A stretch of 64,000 nucleotides of DNA from Rhipicephalus microplus (taxonomy: Eukaryota > Arthropoda > Arachnida > Ixodida > Ixodidae), in NCBI RefSeq assembly GCF_043290135.1, contig NC_134704.1, forward strand, positions 11,773,001 through 11,837,000, read 5' to 3'. Below, in pieces: positions 1 through 12,972 of this stretch; position 1 is the first letter of the stretch; the number at the start of each line of letters is the position of its first letter. Under the pieces are notes generated by a model that was not told the DNA's origin, made no database searches, and saw only the letters and a program-made list of their open reading frames with translations. Both the position numbers and the translations under genes were made by a program.

Positions 1-2297
<2,297 letters not shown>

Positions 2298-3560
2298 GGA
2301 TTCCCCCTCCTCCCGGAAGAAGTTGCGTCAGACACTTAACAAAACAACAAAAACGGGTGTTAATTCGAGCGAAAAATGTCAAAATGCACCATAGTTCCAT
2401 TTCAGAGGGGAGTTCCTTAACTCACACAAAATATCTACAGAAGAGGGAAGCAGTCCGGTCATATCTAAGAGAACTCGGGTGGACGAGGCTGGCTGTTGCG
2501 TTCTGGATGGCATAACCACACCCTGGAGATCTGCACTGGTGGTGACATGGGTTGAGTTCTTGCGAGGAACGGACAAGAGTGTGAGTCTCTGTAGCATTTG
2601 AAGTTCGGATGTTGAAAGCGTCGAGTTGCGTCTCGTGACGGGAATAGACGGTGGGCATCTAGTTTGCATGTGCGATGGTCGCAGCTGATAAAATCAGAAT
2701 GATGTCTTGGTCTCTGCATTGTACAGATGGTGCCTTCTCGTCTCTTTCGTCGTTTTCTGCTGTGTAGGAGCTGTAATCGTAGGCGCAGTCTTGATCTCTT
2801 GCGCCAAACGCGTTTCTGGCGCCGATCCCTTATGCGAAGATGCCTGACGTCTTGAATTTGATTTAAGAGGCTTACTTTGCGTCGCCGTCCTTGTAGGTGT
2901 ATCCGTTGGAGTGTCTGCGATTATTGGACTTGCTTTTGCTGGCGTTGCTGATGTTGCTGTGGAACGCATTGCGGTGAGATCCCTTCTTGAACATCCCGCT
3001 GGTTTTCTTCACAACTTGATGTGGTGCCCAGTCGGCAGCTGGTAGTTTGTGGGCTGTTGTCATGCACATCGGGCAATGAAGATAATGCTTCAGAGTTGGT
3101 AGAAAGTTCTTCAAAAGCTCCTTCTACCCTGTTCACTACGAGAGGCTCTAGCGCATTGCAGCGTGTGACGTTCGATGCGGCAGAGCCTTCAGTGTTGCTT
3201 CCACTGTCGACTGTGTATGCACTGGATGCCGATGCATGAACCCGTGCGGAAGGAGAATGGCTCGACAGGGTATTTTCCCGATGTGCCAGGTCATCTACCA
3301 TGAATACGGTGTCCTTATAAGGCAAATGGTGAGCTTTAGGAGCGCTTGAAGAACCCCATGATGAAAACCCAGGTGGTGGACCACGCATGCGAGACGTGGT
3401 TCAGGTGGTTGGGCAACGTCTCGGGTCATATGCTGAAGCGATGACTTCGCAAATGCCGACTTTCGGGCAGAAGGGAGGCGCGCTCAATGGCTGTTTTTTC
3501 CCAAAATACGCATTGTCGTCTGCCGCTGAACTCGTGTGCCACTTCGTCTTTTGTCAGAGG

Positions 3561-3928
3561 TCAAATCTTGTTGTGCGTTCGAATGGTTGAAGACTGCCTG
3601 TAAAATTGACGACTGGGTGCAGTTGTCTGTGGATGGTTTACAATCAAGTCTTCGTCGTAGTCGTCATCGTATTTTTTAAACCAAACGATTATTTCTTGTT
3701 TTAGCTTTTCCCATGATTCGTCGTTTTGAAATATCTGGGTGAGGTAAAATTTGAAGGCCTCACCGGAGACGTAGTCGGTAAAGTTGGCGACCATCTCCCG
3801 TTCCGACCATGATGCAGCGGTTCAGTGGTTGCGTGGTGCTCGAACAGGTCGAACCAGTCCTGTACAGGTCCATCGTCCGCTGCTCCGGTGTACTTGGGGA
3901 TGGGAAGGTCAGTCGATGATTCTGGCAT
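3561..3928 (-). pseudogene. Degenerate Gag-like coding remnant in small LTR element
   Basis: Two overlapping - strand frames, 3928-3701 and 3794-3561, read as one broken Gag N-terminal region. The first carries VQDWFDLFEHHATTE and the second VANFTDYVSGEAFKFYL. This order (W-x-F-x-hydrophobic-FE followed by a YLSGEA-type helix) is typical of arthropod Ty3/gypsy Gag. A frameshift near 3800 separates them. Further downstream on the - strand, 3388-2921 and 2969-2694 stay open and are Ser/Thr/Gln-rich without a zinc knuckle. Family membership is an inference from these motifs. No protein would be made intact. Confidence 0.5.
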
Positions 3929-4057
3929 GGTGCTGGTCGCTGTGTGCGGCCAGGAGATGATTCCGTAGTCGATGTGTGGTCAGGGCGTCTTGTGGAGAAC
4001 TGTGTCAACGATGAGACACTGATGAAGTGGCTGGGAGGTCTTCATCCCGTCGACTCG

Positions 4058-4178
4058 TGTGACGCTATGATGAATGGGTGACGTGGCCTGGCTCATACCC
4101 CATGTTTATTCTAATCTCACTTCTTTCTTCTAGGCTTCTACTTCTAACTCCTAACCATCGCTACCTTCTTACGTTATA
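4058..4178 (-). repeat. 5' LTR of small LTR element
   Basis: The partner of 2177-2297, with the same length. The terminal TG has decayed to TA here (TATAACG), while the inner end CGTCACA is kept. Its outer side abuts a TACATA-type stretch that grades into a TA microsatellite. Confidence 0.7.
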
Positions 4179-4185
4179 CATATAC

Positions 4186-4276
<91 letters not shown>
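4179..4276. repeat. (TA)n microsatellite, right flank of LTR element
   Basis: TACATA units passing into a pure TA run. It is the right half of the tract interrupted by the 2.0 kb LTR element. Confidence 0.9.
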
Positions 4277-4278
<2 letters not shown>

Positions 4279-5029
4279 CACCGGTAGTGAGATGGACAGC
4301 ATGAGCGGCGCGGCCTTTTTAGTTAACGCAACGTGCTGTGCTAAGGGTCTTCTTCATGCTTGTGCCCTCCTCCCGTGCATCTATCCGCTATAATTTTTTT
4401 TGTTAAATAATAATTGCTGCCATGTTCCTTTCCCTGGATGTTTTAAAAGCTATGCCCGCCGGAAAAGGCTCTGTCTGCACCCATGTAACGCATATATTTG
4501 CCGAAGATCTAGAGCCCCGGTTTGATAATGTTGTTCTTGTGAAATTAACATCTACCTTCAGACTTTGCACATGATGAGGGAACAGGAGCGATCGCCTCCA
4601 TACGGGCACTTCGTCCATCGATGCTGGATGAGTCGATAGCTGTGTTAAAAACACCGATATCTGTGTCCATTCAATACGCACGGCTAATTACAATTTAGTT
4701 TGAGCAGGCTTAGTGCTGCGATGTTTCCTGACACCCTCGAGCGCTTACACTTCGCTGTCATTCGGGTAATGCAGTTGGGAACAGACGTATGAACATTTAA
4801 TCAATGGATATTGTAGGTCAGCTCCAACTTTGGGGTATCTGCAGCGACTGGTATGGGAGCAAAGGGTGCGGACCTAGCTTAAGGTATCCCATATACCTTA
4901 GGTATGGCGTGACGTTGGTCGAATTGGTGCATAACCCGACAAAATATTTGTGGCGCAACATAGATAATGAAAAACAACATAATAATAAAATGCGGGGGGT
5001 TTATTTCCTAAAACAACGATATGGTTATA
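4277..5029. other. Unrecognised intergenic DNA
   Basis: No motif, repeat or splice-bounded exon was recognised. The open frame at 4403-4681 (-) has no identifiable domain. Confidence 0.35.
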
Positions 5030-5215
5030 AATGACGCCACTGTGGAAGGCTCCAGATGTTCTGGTCATCTGGTGTTCTCTAACGTGTGCTGAAATCGCAC
5101 AGCACATGAACCTCTGCCAGTTTGCCTCCATCGAAATGCGAGCGCCGACGCCGGCATCGAACCGGGGACCTTCGGGTTAACAGCTGAGCAAATTAGCCAG
5201 TGTTTCACCGAGGCG
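5030..5215 (-). repeat. Divergent tRNA-derived SINE (Ruka-like)
   Basis: On the - strand a tRNA-like head (TGGCTAATTTGCTCAGCTG, then a box B GGTTCGATGCC) precedes the SINE body. The body ends with the family's conserved block (CCTTCCACAGTGGCGTCATTT). It is strongly diverged from the fresh copies at 28.3 and 60.9 kb, so it is probably old. Confidence 0.65.
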
Positions 5216-5354
5216 GACAAGATGGGATAGGGTGCCAGACATAAAATTAATTTATTTTCTGCCCAGCACCCTATTGTATTTGTTCCCATATATGCGCTCA
5301 CAGCGCGCTGCACATGTAACCATCACATGAAAAAACAAAATAAACTATCCCACA

Positions 5355-5622
5355 GCGCTACCTAAAAATTGATATTCACTACTTTGCAAAGAGATTGATG
5401 AGACACTCGTGCATCCTTTCCACTTGTTCTGAATGTGACATGCTGCCAGCATTTCATAACGTTTTGTTACTCAATTTTATGCACGAGTTTTTCCAAACAT
5501 TGCTGCGCTGCCACACAAAGCACAATAGTACGGCAGGCATGAAATCACACCATTAAAAAAAAGGTGGTTTTGAAGGTCATCCTTAACACAACGGCCTGTT
5601 TGGCCTATGTATGAGTCTTCTA
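5355..5622 (-). pseudogene. Penelope-like element, GIY-YIG endonuclease fragment
   Basis: The - strand translation reads SYIGQTGRCVKDDLQNH, then CALCGSAAMFGKTRA, then CTSVSSISLQSSEYQFLG after small disruptions. This matches the order seen in Penelope-like retroelements: YIGQTGR core, Cys-rich CxxC with F-x-KT, and a C-terminal helix ending in CVS-type repeats. The family uses this GIY-YIG nuclease to nick DNA for target-primed reverse transcription. Stops and frame changes (for example directly after KTRA) make it a fossil. The RT part was not found nearby. Motifs are seen directly; the family name is recognition from them. Confidence 0.65.
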
Positions 5623-5649
5623 AATTTTTTACTGACCAATGCTCTCAAG

Positions 5650-8130
5650 TATATAGAAGCCAGACACAACGATTTTGTCTCGATCTAATTCATAAGCATT
5701 TGTTATCAATATTATGAAGGTGAGAACCTGTATTCAGAAAAAAAAACGTCTTTCGCTAAATACTTTTGAAATTAGAATGTATAAGCTAATTACGACGTGG
5801 GATAAATCATTCTTGATGCCGGTCAATCAATGGGAAACCACTCACGAAAGAGAAGTTTGGTGAGTTTGGACCATGTCACCCAATGGGTATATTACTCCGT
5901 TTTAGTTAGTATTACTTACTTGTTCGCCGCATGAAAAAGCAAACCAAATTAACCTTGGTGACGTAGTTAATGCAAACAGAGAAAAAGCTGGACACTTCGT
6001 TTCTTTATTTATAGCGTACGTTTCGCCTACAACATCAATACATATCAATCATAATTGAGCAGCTGCGCTTCCCCCATGAAGAACTTGGAAGAACCTGTGG
6101 TTCGGACCGTCAATAAACGGGATACAAGTGAGACTGACTCTGCGTACTCACCGAACCCACTTCAAAGCACCTTGATCAACATATCTAGATCGCTTCGTAC
6201 GCACAATATGCTTAAAAGAAGATGGCAGACACTTACTTGCATTGTGGTGGTATGAAATAGGCACGGCGGCTGATAGAAAAAATACACAAAGTTTGTTAGT
6301 TGCAGCAATTTTTGTTGGAGTTAGTGAGAGCGACACTACTGAGTACTATATAGAAATACTGATTTAAAATAACGCCTTTGCATGTTCTGCAAAATTAAGC
6401 AGGAAAAATATTCTCAGAGTTGAGTTAAGCGGTTGCATCAAAGCTGGGGCACACACATAAATAAAAAAATGCATTTTAATGTCAACAAACAGAACTCTTA
6501 TGTTTTCCACTGCTTCACAGATCAAAACGTGTTTTCGTCGTGCGCTTTTCTTTTTTTTTTGCAAGCTTCCGGATTTTGAGTCAGCCGGGTTAGCTAATGT
6601 GAAATAAAGTGTATAACACAAGGAAAGAGTAGGCGGATAAGTTGAAGGACTTCAAATTCGAGAGTTGGGAGATAGTTTCTGGCTAATGTCTCTTCCATGA
6701 GTTATTTAGTACAGGAAGCTACATAAGTGCCCCTTGCAAGCTCTAAGGTATTGCACAGTGGTCGGCATTACACACCGCCGGCGACGGACTAAAAAGGTAT
6801 TCAGCATGCACGTCAGCTTTCAAAGTTGTGCCCTGAAAGGCGAATGAGAGCAATTTATGCGCAAGGCAGAGGGATCCTTTTACACACAGAATGCTCTCTT
6901 CTCCAAAGAGTTTTGTCGTAAAGGCTTAACGACCGAGCGGTAGCGGCCTCCAACGCTTATATCGTGAGACGCATAGCCTTGACCACTCCACAACATGTAA
7001 GCCAGTGAAAGGCGCGGTACTTCGGGCATTATTTAGCTATTCCGACGGCACACATAAAATGCTCTGCCGCGGCATCCGAAAGTATACGTCTTCCTGTGCA
7101 CGCATAACAGGGAAGTGATGGAAAGTGAGGATATTTTTGTTCTTTCGGAAATTTAGGTGGGTCTTAGACACTTCAGAATCATTTCGTAGTGAAATAGCTA
7201 AGAAAAATACGTAGTCAGGTTACTTGCGCAGTGCACTTCACGTTCGGCATTAGTGAGAAACGCAGCATATAAGCAGGCTGTTTTAAATATGTATGTAAAG
7301 GCAGGTCAAGCTGACATATGCACGTCTGTGTCACTGCCTCTCATGTGTGCGTACATTTTAATATAGTTATACGTGCGGCAGAACCTGCCGCTGAAAACAC
7401 GCGCAAATATGAAGTGGACGATAGAAACTCATAATGTCATATAATCCATTTTCTACATCTTATTCTTTTTAGACTTTGATTAAGTAATATACGAGTATTG
7501 AGTTCATTTGTTGGCCTCATATTGTTGTGTCTGCCAAAAAGAAGTCCCGTTATTTTGTCGTTGTTTTCGTCCACTTACTTCTGGCTGATTTCTTAGCATT
7601 GATATTGGTTGAAAAAAAAAACCGATTTCACCAGGTTAATCATTATTAATATTATCAGATAACTTATCAATATAATCATATCCCACAAAAAATAGTGATA
7701 ATTTTGTTTTAAGTGAGACTAATTATCAAGTACTGGCTCATTAAATCCCGGCTGGGTGTAGCAGCCGGCTGTGGCGGATTATTTATAAATTGAAGAAAAC
7801 TGCGAAGCGAGCGCCCGGGGCCTGCATGATCTGATTTCCTTAGCTTTGTCAGCATGCATTACAGCAGGTAGATTCGGAACAGCTGTAATAGGGCTAGAAA
7901 AATAATTCTAACTTAGCTATGAATTATATTGCAGAGCATTAACATTGCAGTTATCCCTTTGGCAAATCAAGTCGTTTACAACTCAGATGACCGCATGTAA
8001 TTCCGCTTCATGTATCATTAAATGCTTTTATACTGATAAGTTAGAAGTGCTAAGATGACAAGGACTGAGAAAAAGCACAACAAGAGCGCTTATTCACGAC
8101 TCTGGGCTTTATTGCATCAAAATAAAATGC
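5650..8130. other. Unrecognised intergenic DNA
   Basis: About 2.5 kb of AT-rich sequence with no recognised gene, RNA or repeat family. Open frames at 6055-6255 (+) and 6364-6621 (-) lack domains and splice context. Confidence 0.35.
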
Positions 8131-8325
8131 GTACCCAAACCCAGGGGTGTCTGCAGAATTTTTTTTGGTACAGAATGGGAATCTCCATAATTCAGGTGGT
8201 GGAGGTACCTCTTTGAAATTGACATATGGACATTTTTTCGCTTTGTATGCTATGGCAAAAAAAATTGGGGGGAGATGGGGGGAGTGGCACAGGCCCGGTG
8301 TGCACCACCTGGCTTCGGTACTGCT
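8131..8325. mobile_element. Possible short MITE with imperfect terminal inverted repeats
   Basis: The left end GTACCCAAACCCAGGGGTGT and the complement of the right end near 8300-8325 (GTACCGAAGCCAGGTGGTGC) pair over about 14 of 20 bases. The interior has A/T homopolymers and G-runs typical of tick hAT-like MITEs. No transposase is present and no target duplication was resolved. Confidence 0.35.
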
Positions 8326-8514
8326 TAAACCTTATCCTCGCCTGTTACCCACGCCTGCCAGGATGACATGCGCTCCCCCTTCAAAGATCTCATCTCTTAG
8401 AGCAGTGCCAGTTCTTTGGGCGATATGCTAAAAGATGGGCGAGTGATGCATATTGACGCAGTCTTGTTCATTTCAAAAGCATACGAATAGCTCGCATTTT
8501 AAATTCAACGTTTT

Positions 8515-9200
8515 CTTCATACTTCACACGAGAAAAGGCACCATGTGACGGTTCAGTGGCTTCCAAGTCACTGTGGCGTCACGGGGAACAAATACGCTGG
8601 TATGGTAATGCTGCTCGGGCTGCTATTCAAGACACAGAGGAAGATATTATACCACTTTCAAAATCTGACACAACCAGTGGGGCTTGCACAAGAGATCGTG
8701 CTTTTTGGTACCCACCAAGCAGCCAGACCAACTGAACCAATAATCAACACCGCCTGTGCTCTTAGATGCCTCTTTATATCCCAACTATACTCTGCCGAAG
8801 AAAGGCCACACTGCTTTATCGTTTATGGTCAGATGTTGAATTCACGAAATTCTATTTCTTCCACATTTCAATGGCCGACAACACTCTTTGCGATACCTGT
8901 CGTTGCGGAACGTTGCGAAAGAGGTTGAGGAAGACGGACTTGGAGGACAGACTTGGAAAGAGGAACTGGGGTTGCAAAAAACGGACTTGGACAAGCGGCT
9001 GTGACATTGATGATTCATACCATGGCATAGTGATGGACTGTGACTGACTGCGTGTTGGTGCGTGCGCCGTGTTACGTGGTAGTGCTGTCTGTCTTTCCCT
9101 CTTCGAATCTCCCTTTTCCAGCAATGCAGGGTAGCTAACTGGCTATTGACGACTGTCTAACCTTCCTGTCTCTCCTTCTCGGCCAGTTATTCTCTCCTTT
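8515..9200 (+). pseudogene. 3' end of an I-group-like LINE (RNase H end, C-terminal knuckle, 3' UTR)
   Basis: One frame begins with the RNase H C-terminal motif HHVTVQWLPSHCGVTGN. After frameshifts, a second frame carries LLYRLWSDVEFTKFYFF and then MADNTLCDTCRCGT. This is the region that precedes the C-terminal Cys/His knuckle in the LINE seen at 22.7 kb (LWLGVAFTKVYSFRIGMAD). The 3' UTR (GCAGGGTAGCTAACTGG near 9127, CT-rich tail to about 9200) also resembles the 3' UTR of that copy at 23082-23170. It is therefore the same or a sister family, 5'-truncated and broken by frameshifts. Confidence 0.75.
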
Positions 9201-9291
9201 GAGCTTGCTAACGTATCGTGTATTATGTTTGTTTGGACAAAATTTTCTTTGCAGCAAAACACACTTCGCAACGGCACTCAGCAAAGAGCAT

Positions 9292-9402
9292 GGTTGTGTG
9301 TGTGTGTGTATGTGTATGTGTGTGTGTGTGTGCGTGCGTGCGTGCTGCGTGTGCGTGTGCGTGTGCGCGCACGTGTGTGTGTGTGCGTGTGTGTGTGTGG
9401 CC
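9292..9402. repeat. (TG)n-rich low-complexity tract
   Basis: TG repeats interrupted by CGTG, TATG and GCGCACG variants. Open frames crossing it (all Val/Cys or Thr/His) are artefacts of the repeat. Confidence 0.9.
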
Positions 9403-9469
9403 TTTCCGCTGAGTGCCGATGTGAAGTGCAGTTATTTGCAACAAACATTTTGTTAAAACCACTAGAAGC

Positions 9470-10815
9470 ACTTTTCTTGTCCCCGTTTTACCATCACGCT
9501 GACATAGCTTCTGAAACCCGAGCATTAAACTTTCAGCATCTGAAGTAGTAGTCATTTTACCAGCAGCACTATCCAGCTCCCGCAGCCATGAATACGGTTG
9601 CCATGTATACCGGAGTGCATTACGCTCCGCCTCCCCGCATGTGTTGCTGGATATGGTAGCCGTTTCACTATTGTTTAGAGGCCTACATTTCGTCGCCTGG
9701 ACAACCTTCAAATTCTGGTGCGTATAGCTTCAAAAGTAGGTAGCTGTTTGGAAAAATCGGAGTTCTGTAGCTCTTACAATGTCGGCCATCCGCCATCCTT
9801 TTCTTGAAAACAATCCATGCGGCCGGCGCTATTCAGGCCTTTTCGGACGACAAAGCCAAGTTGGTTGCCCTAATTTTATATCGCGTGTAATGGTATTACA
9901 AAGTCTGTAGACATTAGTCCTGGCCTGATTGTAGTATAGATCGGCAGTTGCTTTGTACTGGCATTCTCATGCCTGCGGCAAGCTTGACTGACCTTCTTGT
10001 GTGAATGGCACTCATAAGGGATGATTCTTGATGCTCTATCAGACTACAAAGGCCGCCAAGACAGCTTCATCCATTGCCCTGCCGTAGTAACTAACAATAG
10101 GTTCTTCCTGTTGTGAACCTTGGTCTCTGCGTCAATTTGCAACAATACAACGTCACTACCGATGGCTGTAACTACGTCTAGATGTAAAAACAGTGTGAGT
10201 ATGTGGACAAGGACGCCTTGTCGTCTCTGCTCCCATGTTTGTCTGTATATCTGCGCTGTTTGTACATCCAAGCATGAACGCCCAACTAGCCTAACTTTCG
10301 CTTCTAGTGTAACTATGTGTCACGGTGTGATAAATTCACCGTAGATAGTTGATATCAAATAAATAAAACGGGCGAAGTGGCTGTCCTCTGTTTCTCACAC
10401 ACATGCACAAACTCTATAAATATTCAATTCGTATTATGAGAAGATAATGTAACAATGATAAACTGTGTATAGTCCACAGTTTAGTGGTAAAAGGCGTGTG
10501 CACACGTCACCATTGTCGCCGGTTGGAAGTCAGTGGCGTCTCAGATGTGGTGCGACGGAACTGTTCACTTGGTGTTCGTCGTTGAACTGGGAGTCAAGCA
10601 GCCAGGAGGCGTGCAGCGCAAGGATGCTGTCGCGGTGCCGCTGTACGGTAGGCGTACGTGCATTACTTGATTGTCCGAGACCATGTGTCAACAATTTAGA
10701 GCCGTAGGCTCAAAGACGGCAGGCATTGGCAGAAGCAAAGATTGCTCGTCAGCATGACTGCTTCTTCCGCCGCGTTATGTCCCCGTCGCTCCCACTCAGA
10801 TGCCCCTCCTGCGTT
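9470..10815. other. Unrecognised intergenic DNA
   Basis: No gene or known repeat was recognised. Open frames at 10044-10271 (-), 10120-10344 (+) and 10465-10707 (+) show no domain. Confidence 0.35.
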
Positions 10816-11132
10816 TTTTAGATGCGGAGCATCTTATACTCGCGCCTTGTAGTGCGCCGTCCGCGCCATCCGCGCCGTCCACACCGCTTCTCGAACATTC
10901 GACAGCTGACGCGCGCGCATGCGCCGTCGCACCGTCGCCCACTCTTCCACCATCTGTGCATCCCTTCCTCCTCTACACCCCGCGCGCGCTTCACTCCTCC
11001 ACCATCTGTGCACCCTTCCTCCTCTACACACTGCGTTCGACATCTACAATTCTCCTGATTCTCCAGTGGACGCGCATGTGGCGTCGCGCTTCGAGAACAT
11101 TCAACAGCTGACAGTGCATGCGCCGTCGTGCT

Positions 11133-11170
11133 GTATATATACTCGAGGTCGGCGCTCGCTCGCTCAGTTG
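11133..11170 (+). promoter_or_regulatory. TATA box plus initiator inside the inverted-repeat element
   Basis: TATATAT at 11133-11139 is followed 33 nt later by TCAGT (11164-11168), the arthropod initiator, in a GC-rich context. The next ATG is at 11222. The frame from it runs past a GTAAGT donor at 11359. No downstream promoter element of the usual form is present. The spacing is right for a core promoter, but whether it is transcribed is unknown. Confidence 0.4.
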
Positions 11171-11307
11171 ACGCTCGTCGGTTGGTTTGTACGGCGCGTC
11201 GACGTCCAAGGTCGCGGTGAAATGAATTCCAACGAATCCACAAACACAATGATCGACGTCCCTTCGACCAGCGCCGCCCTTTCGCATACGTGTGTACGTG
11301 TTCACTC

Positions 11308-11452
11308 ATTTAACACCCCCTCCTACAACCACGTTAACCAATTTAGCCATCGACCCAAGTAAGTCGCAATTTAACACCCCATTTCACAACCACGTTAACC
11401 AATTTAGCCATCGACCCAAGTAAGTCGCACTTTAACACCCCGTTAACCAATT
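11308..11452 (+). repeat. Tandem repeats of about 60 bp carrying duplicated splice-donor sequence
   Basis: The unit begins TTTAACACCCC and ends ACCCAAGTAAGTCGC. It occurs at about 11308-11367 and 11368-11429, with a shortened third copy to 11452. Each full copy contains CAAGTAAGT, a near-consensus 5' splice site (GTAAGT at 11359 and 11420). Confidence 0.7.
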
Positions 11453-11467
11453 ATATGCTCCGCATCC

Positions 11468-12600
11468 TCCTCAGTGTTCCCCCGAGGGAAGCTGCGGGCG
11501 TTTTTTTTTTTCTTTGTTGCTTGTGAACATTGACAGAAACCCACTCTCGGGGTATTTTCTTCCTCCAGATGCTCGCGTCACGAGCCTCTCGCGTCGCTTT
11601 TTCTTCTTTGCCGCTCCTAATTACATTTTTTTCACTTCATTCACGCATCACATGACACTACATCCCATGACAATGGTGTCCGCAATGACAGGACGAGGCC
11701 GTTTGTTAACAGATGCTGAAGAGCACAGAAACATGGAGCGTCTCAAGAAGATGGTTGATATGGGTGAATGCATGAAGCTTGAGGTAAAGGGTGCCCAGTG
11801 CGTGGGAGTAGTTGCTGGCCGAACCCCTGGTTGAAGGTTGCTGCAGCCTCACACCTCGCACCACGCCAAGCCGCAGGTTCTTTCCCAATTCGTGGGGTCA
11901 GCAGAGTGAGGCCAAGACGCACAAAGCTAGTCTACCTGACCACAGCGAACTGCGTGGCCCACCTGCAAAACAGTGTCGTGCGTGCTGCTTCCGACCGGGC
12001 ACCGATACCGGGACGAAAAGATTCTTGCAGACCAGCTCATGCGTAATGGTATCTGCATAAACGAACTGCCGGGCCAAATATAACAAAGGTGGTGAAGCCC
12101 TTCAGTCTACGGCATGCGAGATTATTTACACTAGAAGATGAAACTTTTCTACTTGTCATCCTTTGGTATATGTGCTCGTGCCATTTTCGCGTTGTTTGTT
12201 CTTGCACTATTTGTCGTGTCTGTGTGCTCTGTAAATATAAGTGCCCGTCCAGTTCGTTAACACATGGCCTCGTTTCTTCCGATGACCACTGCGTCATCGC
12301 GTTCCAGAAGAAAAAGTAACAGCTTTGCCGCAAAGGCGAAGCATTTAACGCAATAGCTACATATTAGAAGGTCATGTGCAGAATGGCAAGCAGATAAAAC
12401 GTGCCCCACATTTCTAACGCACAAATCACGCACGAGATGAACTACTCGGAGGCAGAGGAAACGCTTTAACATTACCGAGATCCACTCCAAACTTTTCAAG
12501 AAATTTTTGAGCACTATCAATTGGAACGGTGGTGGCCGCATCCAACTTTAAACAGAGCTCAGTCTATCACGTTACGTCAACTGCAGACTGAGGCATACGT
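11468..12600. other. Unrecognised DNA between two repeat blocks
   Basis: Open frames at 11514-11834 (+) and 12037-12333 (-) have no recognised domain. The stretch is GC-mixed and may be degraded transposon sequence, but nothing can be named. Confidence 0.3.
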
Positions 12601-12639
12601 TTCTCCCCTGAAGTGTTCTAAATAAATGTACGGTATACA

Positions 12640-12935
12640 GCCGCGCTGCCCCTGTTGTGATAACCCGCATTGAACTTTGCAACACATGCTGTGGCAATGT
12701 CCTGCCCTGCGCGAGAGCTCCGGGTCCCCCTCAACGGAGGAGGACTGGTGATCTTTCCTCACAAGTAACGAGAAGGAAGGCCAGATACGGGATATCCAGA
12801 GAGCCCATGACATGGCCGAGGAGGGGCATCTCCCCGTCCCGTCGTGGGTGCGGGCCACCGATGTCGCCCTCTAATGGGGGAATGAGCGTCACCTCCAGAT
12901 CAAATAAGGTTCTTTGCCTGCCTGCCGAACACTTA
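12640..12935 (+). pseudogene. 3' end of a second LINE family (C-terminal knuckle region and tail)
   Basis: The + strand reads CPCCDNPH, a stop, then TLQHMLWQCPALRE and, further on, PSTEEDW and RAHDMAEEGHLPVPSWV. I recognise this as the C-terminal C-C-H-C region and final helix of a tick non-LTR retrotransposon. At least two stop codons interrupt it. The tail runs through CAAATAAGGTTCTT to a TGCC repeat. It directly abuts ORF1 of the next LINE, so the two families are joined end to end. Confidence 0.6.
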
Positions 12936-12972
12936 TACCATCCTGTTTCTGCCTACACTTCCTACCGTCAGC

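Larger units (their letters stand above)
10820..11467 (+). mobile_element. Inverted-repeat element with internal direct repeats and promoter-like core
   Basis: The ends carry an inverted match, GATGCGGAGCAT, at about 10821-10832 and 11455-11466. Inside are a direct repeat (CGAACATTCGACAGCTGAC at about 10890, GAGAACATTCAACAGCTGAC at about 11093), a duplicated CT-rich block (10940-11030), and two copies plus a partial third of a unit of about 60 bp at 11308-11452. GC content is far above that of neighbouring DNA. No transposase is present. The ends and repeats are seen directly. Calling it a foldback-type transposon is an inference, and I do not recognise the family. Confidence 0.5.

Noticed and set aside
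9199..9711. Open frames rich in Val/Cys or Thr/His
   Set aside because: They cross the TG repeat and have no other support.
10818..11309. 163-codon open frame on the - strand in a GC-rich block
   Set aside because: High GC removes stops; the frame lies antisense inside an inverted-repeat element and shows no domain.
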